Positions 6,666 to 9,866 of a stretch of 9,866 nucleotides of DNA are shown here, piece after piece. The first letter of the stretch is position 1. Every line of letters starts with the position of its first letter. A program made the position numbers and the translations under genes. The stretch covers positions 1-9,866 of the forward strand of contig DATCLC010000150.1 in assembly GCA_036564135.1 (NCBI GenBank), in the 5' to 3' direction. The notes beneath the pieces were generated by a model. The model saw only the letters and a list, made by a program, of their open reading frames with translations. It searched no databases and was not told the DNA's origin. This stretch comes from RSA11 sp036564135. Lineage in GTDB: Bacteria; Actinomycetota; Thermoleophilia; Solirubrobacterales; 70-9.

Positions 6666-7805
6666 GTGGACCTCACGCTGACCGCAGAGGAGCAGGCCTT
6701 CCGCGACGAGGTGCGCGAGTGGCTTGCCGAGAACCACCCCGGCGAGCCCCCGGCGGGCGGCGAGGACGCCCAGTTCGAGTTCGCGCGGCAGTGGCAGCGC
6801 ACGCTGCACGAGGCCGGCTGGGCGGGGATCTCCTGGCCCAGGGAGTACGGCGGCCGCGGCGCGACCCTGATCGAGCAGGCGATCTTCCAGGAGGAGATGG
6901 CGCGCGCCAAGGCGCCGCGCCCCGCCAACGTGCTCGGCCTCGTGATGGGCGGCCCGGTGGTGATCGCGCACGGCACCGAGGAGCAGAAGGAGCGCTTCCT
7001 CGAGCCGATCCTCTCGGCCGAGGAGATCTGGTGCCAGGGGTTCTCCGAGCCGGGGTCGGGCTCGGACCTGGCATCGCTCAAGACGCGCGCGGTCAAGGAG
7101 GACGGGGGCTGGCGCATCACCGGCCAGAAGGTCTGGACCACCTACGCCCACCACGCCAAGTGGTGCATGCTGCTCGCCCGCTCCGACCCCGACGCCCCCA
7201 AGCACAAGGGGCTCACCTACTTCATCCTCGACATGGAGCAGGACGAGGTCGAGGTGCGCCCGCTGCGCCAGATCACGGGCGAGGCCGAGTTCAACGAGCT
7301 CTTCATCGACGGCGCGTGGGTCCCCGACGAGAACGTGATCGGCGGCGAGGGCAACGGCTGGGCCGTCGCGATCACGACGCTGATGAACGAGCGCGCGGGC
7401 CTGGGGGCCACCGCGGCCCTCGGCCTGCAGGCCACGCTCGACGACCTGATCGAGCTCGCCAAGCGCCGCGGGCGCGCGGGCGACCCGCTCGTGCGCGACC
7501 GCATCGCGCGCCTCAAGATCGCGGTCGAGGGCCTGCGCCTGGGGGCGCTGCGCTCGCTGACCGCGACGATGCGGGTCGGCATCCCCGGCCCGGAGGGATC
7601 GATCGCGAAGCTCCAGTGGTCCGCCGCGAACCAGGCGATGACCGAGCTCGCGCTCGAGCTCGGCGGCCTCGAGGCGCTGCGGACCGACGACTCCTGGTCG
7701 TACCGGTTCCTGCGCTCGCGCGCGAACTCGATCGAGGGCGGCACGAGCGACGTGTTGCGAAACATCGTCGCCGAGCGTGTGCTCGGCCTGCCGAAGCTGA
7801 GGTAG
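6666..7805 (+). CDS. Acyl-CoA dehydrogenase, catalytic-type subunit (FadE-like)
   Basis: The 379-residue product has the standard acyl-CoA dehydrogenase layout: N-terminal helical domain (1-120), beta domain (121-225) and C-terminal helical domain. It oxidises an acyl-CoA to the 2-enoyl-CoA using FAD, passing electrons to ETF. Visible motifs are 'GFSEPGSGSD' (125-134), 'ITGQKVWTT' (151-159), and 'IEGGTSDVLRNIVAERVLGLPK' near 356-377, which contributes to FAD and subunit contacts. The likely catalytic base is E242 in 'LMNER', at the helix position used by isovaleryl-CoA dehydrogenase and by catalytic subunits of sterol-degrading FadE pairs; the MCAD position here appears to be Gly358. The start is a GTG with no clear ribosome-binding site, so transcription may be nearly leaderless (a TAGAGT at 6648-6653 could be a -10 box). 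A second dehydrogenase gene follows after 3 nt. The substrate is unknown; a bulky or branched acyl-CoA is possible. Confidence 0.92.
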   Translation: MDLTLTAEEQAFRDEVREWLAENHPGEPPAGGEDAQFEFARQWQRTLHEAGWAGISWPREYGGRGATLIEQAIFQEEMARAKAPRPANVLGLVMGGPVVIAHGTEEQKERFLEPILSAEEIWCQGFSEPGSGSDLASLKTRAVKEDGGWRITGQKVWTTYAHHAKWCMLLARSDPDAPKHKGLTYFILDMEQDEVEVRPLRQITGEAEFNELFIDGAWVPDENVIGGEGNGWAVAITTLMNERAGLGATAALGLQATLDDLIELAKRRGRAGDPLVRDRIARLKIAVEGLRLGALRSLTATMRVGIPGPEGSIAKLQWSAANQAMTELALELGGLEALRTDDSWSYRFLRSRANSIEGGTSDVLRNIVAERVLGLPKLR

Positions 7806-7808
7806 CGC

Positions 7809-8804
7809 GTGGAGTTTGGCCTGAGCGACGAGCAGCAGGAGATCAAGGCGACCGCCCGCGAGTTCCTGGCGAGCCGCTTCACGCCAGCGAAGGTGCGCGA
7901 GCTCGCCGAGTCCGGCAGTCCCTACGACGACGGGCTCTGGCGGGAGATGTGCGAGCTGGGCTGGCCGGGGATCGCGATCCCCGAGCGGTACGGCGGCCAG
8001 GGCCTCGGGGTCGTGGAGCTGGTGATCCTGCTCGAGGAGATGGGCTACGCGCTCGCGCCCTCGCCCTTCATCTCGAACGCCTACGCTGGCGCGCTGATCG
8101 CCTCGGCGGGCTCCGACGAGCAGCGGGAGCGCTGGCTGCCCGGGATCGCGGCGGGGACGGCGCGCGGCGCCGCCGAGTTCACGAACGAGGGCGGGCCCGT
8201 CGTGGGCGCGGCGAAGGGGAGCACGGTGCTCGCGCTGCTCACCGACGGGGGTCCCCGGATCGTGCCGACCGCCGACGCCGAGCTCGAGCGCATCCCCGTG
8301 ATCGACGACACGCGGGCCTACTTCCGCGTGCGCGCCGAGAGCGGCGATCCCCTGCCCGGCGACGTTGCGTGGGCGCGCGCGGCCGGGGCGGTCGCGCTCG
8401 CCGCCGAGTCGGTGGGCCTCGCGGCGCGCGCGCTCGACATCGCGACCGAGTACGCCAAGGAGCGCGAGCAGTTCGGCCGCCCGATCGGCGCCTACCAGGC
8501 GGTCTCGCACCGGCTCGCGAACATGCTCTGGGCGGTCGAGGAGGCGCGCTCGCTCACCTACTACGCCGCTTGGTGCGCCGACGCGGACCCCGAGGCGCTG
8601 CCGCTGGCGGCGTCGATGGCCAAGGCCCGCGCGTCCGATGCGGCCTGCTCGGTCACGCACGACGCGATCCAGACGCTGGGCGGGATCGGCTTCACCTGGG
8701 AGCACGACATCCACTTCTTCCTGAAGCGGGCGCGCGTCTCCGCGCAGCTCATGGGCACCGCCGCGGAGCACCGCGAGCGGGTGGCGAGCCTCGTCGGCCT
8801 CTAG
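7809..8804 (+). CDS. Short acyl-CoA dehydrogenase-like partner subunit
   Basis: The 331-residue product has the N-terminal dehydrogenase domain (MEFGLSDEQQ, then 'GWPGIAIPERYGGQGLG' at 51-67) and the C-terminal helical domain ('EREQFGRPIGAYQ' at 218-230, whose Arg-Gln-Phe-Gly binds the FAD pyrophosphate in the family, and 'QTLGGIGFTWEHDIHFFLKRA' at 288-308). The middle beta domain is shrunken to about 70 residues (117-185) and lacks both the 'EPxxGSD' and 'GxKxxIT' motifs of ordinary members, which explains a length about 50 residues below normal. It probably cannot work alone. It likely pairs with the gene just upstream as an alpha2-beta2 enzyme, as shown for FadE26-FadE27 and FadE28-FadE29 types in mycobacteria. 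The GTG start is 3 nt after the upstream stop, with GAGG (7799-7802) 6 nt before it, inside the end of the first gene, so translation is probably coupled. Confidence 0.88.
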   Translation: MEFGLSDEQQEIKATAREFLASRFTPAKVRELAESGSPYDDGLWREMCELGWPGIAIPERYGGQGLGVVELVILLEEMGYALAPSPFISNAYAGALIASAGSDEQRERWLPGIAAGTARGAAEFTNEGGPVVGAAKGSTVLALLTDGGPRIVPTADAELERIPVIDDTRAYFRVRAESGDPLPGDVAWARAAGAVALAAESVGLAARALDIATEYAKEREQFGRPIGAYQAVSHRLANMLWAVEEARSLTYYAAWCADADPEALPLAASMAKARASDAACSVTHDAIQTLGGIGFTWEHDIHFFLKRARVSAQLMGTAAEHRERVASLVGL

Positions 8805-8820
8805 GGGCCCCAGGCCCTAG
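8801..8820. terminator. Hairpin between convergent genes, spanning both stop codons
   Basis: CTAGGG-G-CC (8801-8809) pairs with GGCCCTAG (8813-8820): six base pairs, one bulged G, two more pairs and a 3-nt loop. It contains the TAG of the rightward dehydrogenase (8802-8804) and the TAG of the leftward small gene (8819-8817). There is no U-run on either side, so it may act as a bidirectional, U-less terminator or simply stabilise the 3' ends. Confidence 0.4.
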
Positions 8821-9161
8821 GAGCGCTTGCCGTCCGGCGGGTCGCCGCCGAGGATCTCGACGTCCGCGGCGAGCTGGATCTTGCCGTCGGCGGTCGTGTA
8901 CTCGATGTCGACGGTCTCGTGCTTGCGGTAGGTGCCGAAGATCCCGATGTACATCGCCAGCCAGCGGCCCTTGGTGACGATCTCCTTGATGATCGGGCGC
9001 GAAAAGACGATCTCGTTCCCCTCGCGCTCCCACACCTCGCCGCGGGGCTGCTCGACGCTGTTGATGTAGACGCGGATCGGCTCCTGGGCGCCGGCGGGCA
9101 GCCGGGCGCGGTTGCCGGCCGCGTAGCTCCCCTTGGGGATCTCGACCTCTGAGCCGCTCAT
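8817..9161 (-). CDS. Conserved-looking small protein of unknown function, citrate-synthase-linked (114 aa)
   Basis: I do not recognise a named family. The 114-residue product appears soluble, mostly beta-strand, without a signal peptide or convincing membrane segment. The stretch 'PIRVYINSVEQPRGEVWER' (28-46) followed by 'EIVFSRPI' (50-57) and 'ETVDIEYTT' (82-90) follows the strand pattern of small beta-sandwich domains that carry an 'hxVNGxxQ' hairpin, but this is only a pattern impression. The segment 'KGRWLAMYIGIFGTYRKH' (64-81) is aromatic-rich and may be the most conserved surface. The ATG at 9161 has an AGG 4 nt upstream. The gene lies 5 bp after the stop of another small unknown gene and downstream of citrate synthase, so it probably shares its transcript. 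That it is a real gene is supported by spacing, codon pattern and a clean start. Confidence 0.72.
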   Translation of the reverse strand: MSGSEVEIPKGSYAAGNRARLPAGAQEPIRVYINSVEQPRGEVWEREGNEIVFSRPIIKEIVTKGRWLAMYIGIFGTYRKHETVDIEYTTADGKIQLAADVEILGGDPPDGKRS

Positions 9162-9166
9162 GGCAC

Positions 9167-9508
9167 CTAGCCTACGAGGGCGCGGCGCACGGCCTCGAAC
9201 GGGCCGTCGGAGCCCGGGTCGAGCTCGCGCCGGCGGATCCCGCCGGCAAAGGGCACGAAGCGGCCGTCGCCCATCACGTCGACGCCGGCGTCACGCCCGC
9301 GCCGCAGCAGGCCGCCGGTCGAGATCTCCACCCGCCCGGCCACCTGCTGGGCGGCAGGGAACTCGCGGATCATCTTGCGGTCGCGCAGGGGGCCCGCCGC
9401 GCGGATCTCCTTGGCGCTCTGTTCGAGCGCCTCGACCGCGTCGTCGAGGCGCTCGAACTTCCGGTGGGTCACGCGGGACCCGTGGCGGACCGTGAGCCGG
9501 TACGCCAC
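9167..9508 (-). CDS. Small protein of unknown function directly after citrate synthase (113 aa)
   Basis: No named family is recognised. The 113-residue product begins with a likely beta-beta-alpha unit: strands 'YRLTVRHG' (3-10) and 'RVTHRKF' (12-18), then a helix 'LDDAVEALEQSAKEIR' (21-36). A second half has 'GRVEISTGG' (58-66), followed by a glycine- and arginine-rich part 'GDGRFVPFAGGIRRREL' (80-96). It is basic, has no signal peptide or membrane segment, and is probably cytoplasmic. The start is a GTG with only a weak ribosome-binding site. It sits 7 bp after the citrate synthase stop and 5 bp before the next small gene, so all three are probably one operon. A link to citrate synthase or central carbon metabolism is only inferred from position. 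Confidence 0.72.
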   Translation of the reverse strand: MAYRLTVRHGSRVTHRKFERLDDAVEALEQSAKEIRAAGPLRDRKMIREFPAAQQVAGRVEISTGGLLRRGRDAGVDVMGDGRFVPFAGGIRRRELDPGSDGPFEAVRRALVG

Positions 9509-9515
9509 CGTCCGG

Positions 9516-9866
9516 TCAGGCGCCGCGCCGGCTCCGCACCGGGCGCCGGATGAAGTCGTTGCGGATCTTCTCCGGGCCCTCGCGCTCCTCGATCGGCGTG
9601 TAGTCCACGTCGCGCAGGCCCGTGTAGATCTGGCGCGGGCGCGCGATCTTCTGCTCCGGGTCCTCGACCATCTCGAGCCACTGCGCGATCCAGCCGGCCG
9701 TCCGCGGGATCGCGAAGATCACCGTGAACATCTCGGTCGGGATGCCGAGCGCCTCGTAGATCAGGCCCGAGTAGAAGTCGACGTTCGGGTAGAGCTTGCG
9801 CGAGGTGAAGTACTCGTCGTCGAGAGCCCGCTTCTCGAGCTCGGTGGCGATGTCGAGCAGCGGGTT
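9516..9866 (-). CDS. gltA: Citrate synthase, C-terminal part (5' end outside window)
   Basis: The window holds the last 116 codons, entering from the right edge in frame. Citrate synthase condenses acetyl-CoA with oxaloacetate to give citrate, the entry step of the TCA cycle in the cytoplasm. The block 'KLYPNVDFYSGLIYEALGIP' is the family signature that carries the catalytic Asp (PNVDFYSG, thirtieth visible residue). It is followed by 'MFTVIFAIPRTAGWIAQWLE', with the conserved Arg of the CoA/substrate site region, and by 'ARPRQIYTG...DYTPIEER', the usual C-terminal end. After 'PIEER' there is a basic tail of 22 residues ending 'RRPVRSRRGA', longer than the end of most citrate synthases I know. 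The catalytic His residues lie outside the window. Two small unknown genes follow within 7 and 5 bp. Confidence 0.93.
   Translation of the reverse strand, partial: NPLLDIATELEKRALDDEYFTSRKLYPNVDFYSGLIYEALGIPTEMFTVIFAIPRTAGWIAQWLEMVEDPEQKIARPRQIYTGLRDVDYTPIEEREGPEKIRNDFIRRPVRSRRGA

Noticed and set aside
7801..7811. A frameshifted or split single acyl-CoA dehydrogenase
   Set aside because: Each of the two products has its own complete N-terminal and C-terminal dehydrogenase domain, so they are two genes, not one broken gene.
4545..8771. A single 1408-codon open frame on the minus strand
   Set aside because: Only its last 680 codons (from 6587) read as a protein. The rest is the antisense of the two acyl-CoA dehydrogenase genes, whose strong GC-rich codon bias removes stops. 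Its translation there is Arg/Leu/Gly/Ala/His-rich without any domain.
6719..8977. A 752-codon rightward open frame
   Set aside because: It is a shifted frame over the two dehydrogenase genes, runs through their stop/start junction and is composed of low-complexity Arg/Ala/Gly-rich sequence.
1..9866. tRNA, rRNA, CRISPR, insertion-sequence or attachment-site signals
   Set aside because: No cloverleaf-like segments, regularly spaced direct repeats, transposase motifs or terminal inverted repeats were seen on either strand by eye.

Overview
The window is very GC-rich actinobacterial-type chromosome. Several traits fit the class Thermoleophilia (Solirubrobacter/Conexibacter-like): GTG starts, probable leaderless promoters, a secreted CSLREAI-domain protein, and a secreted delta-60-repeat protein with a C-terminal Ig-like domain of the 'PPET...' type. 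This assignment is inference from gene style, not from a marker gene. No rRNA, tRNA, CRISPR array, insertion sequence or phage block was seen, and coding density is high. The longest gene-free stretch is about 150 bases.

Left part (1-4548). A partial, leftward gene for a secreted beta-helix-like CSLREAI protein runs off the left edge. It is divergent from a rightward UbiA-superfamily prenyltransferase of the decaprenyl-phosphate phosphoribosyltransferase type. After a GC hairpin come a rightward NAD(P)-dependent SDR epimerase/reductase and, overlapping it by 4 bp, a secreted protein with seven delta-60-type repeats, which I read as a probable seven-bladed beta-propeller.

Middle part (4545-8804). 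A leftward gene encodes a 680-residue STAND-like P-loop ATPase with a GNAT-like central region and an HTH-like C-terminus. It converges on the propeller gene so tightly that both stop codons share one CTAG. Its 78-bp upstream region is shared with a rightward pair of acyl-CoA dehydrogenase genes. The first of these looks catalytically complete. The second is short and lacks the usual FAD/substrate middle-domain motifs, which suggests an alpha2-beta2 enzyme like those of actinobacterial sterol side-chain degradation. The shared region holds a good leaderless promoter for the ATPase, a palindrome over its -10 box, and a perfect 10-bp inverted repeat flanking the promoter. This block is the most interesting part of the window, because it looks like a regulator facing the genes it may control.

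Right part (8817-9866). A leftward cluster starts with citrate synthase (its 3' end only) and continues with two small genes of unknown function, separated by 7 and 5 bp, so probably one transcription unit. It converges on the acyl-CoA dehydrogenase pair across a short hairpin that includes both stop codons.

No complete known defence or mobile system is present. The candidates for something undescribed are the ATPase/GNAT-like/HTH-like protein with its divergent acyl-CoA dehydrogenase pair, and the two small citrate-synthase-linked proteins.
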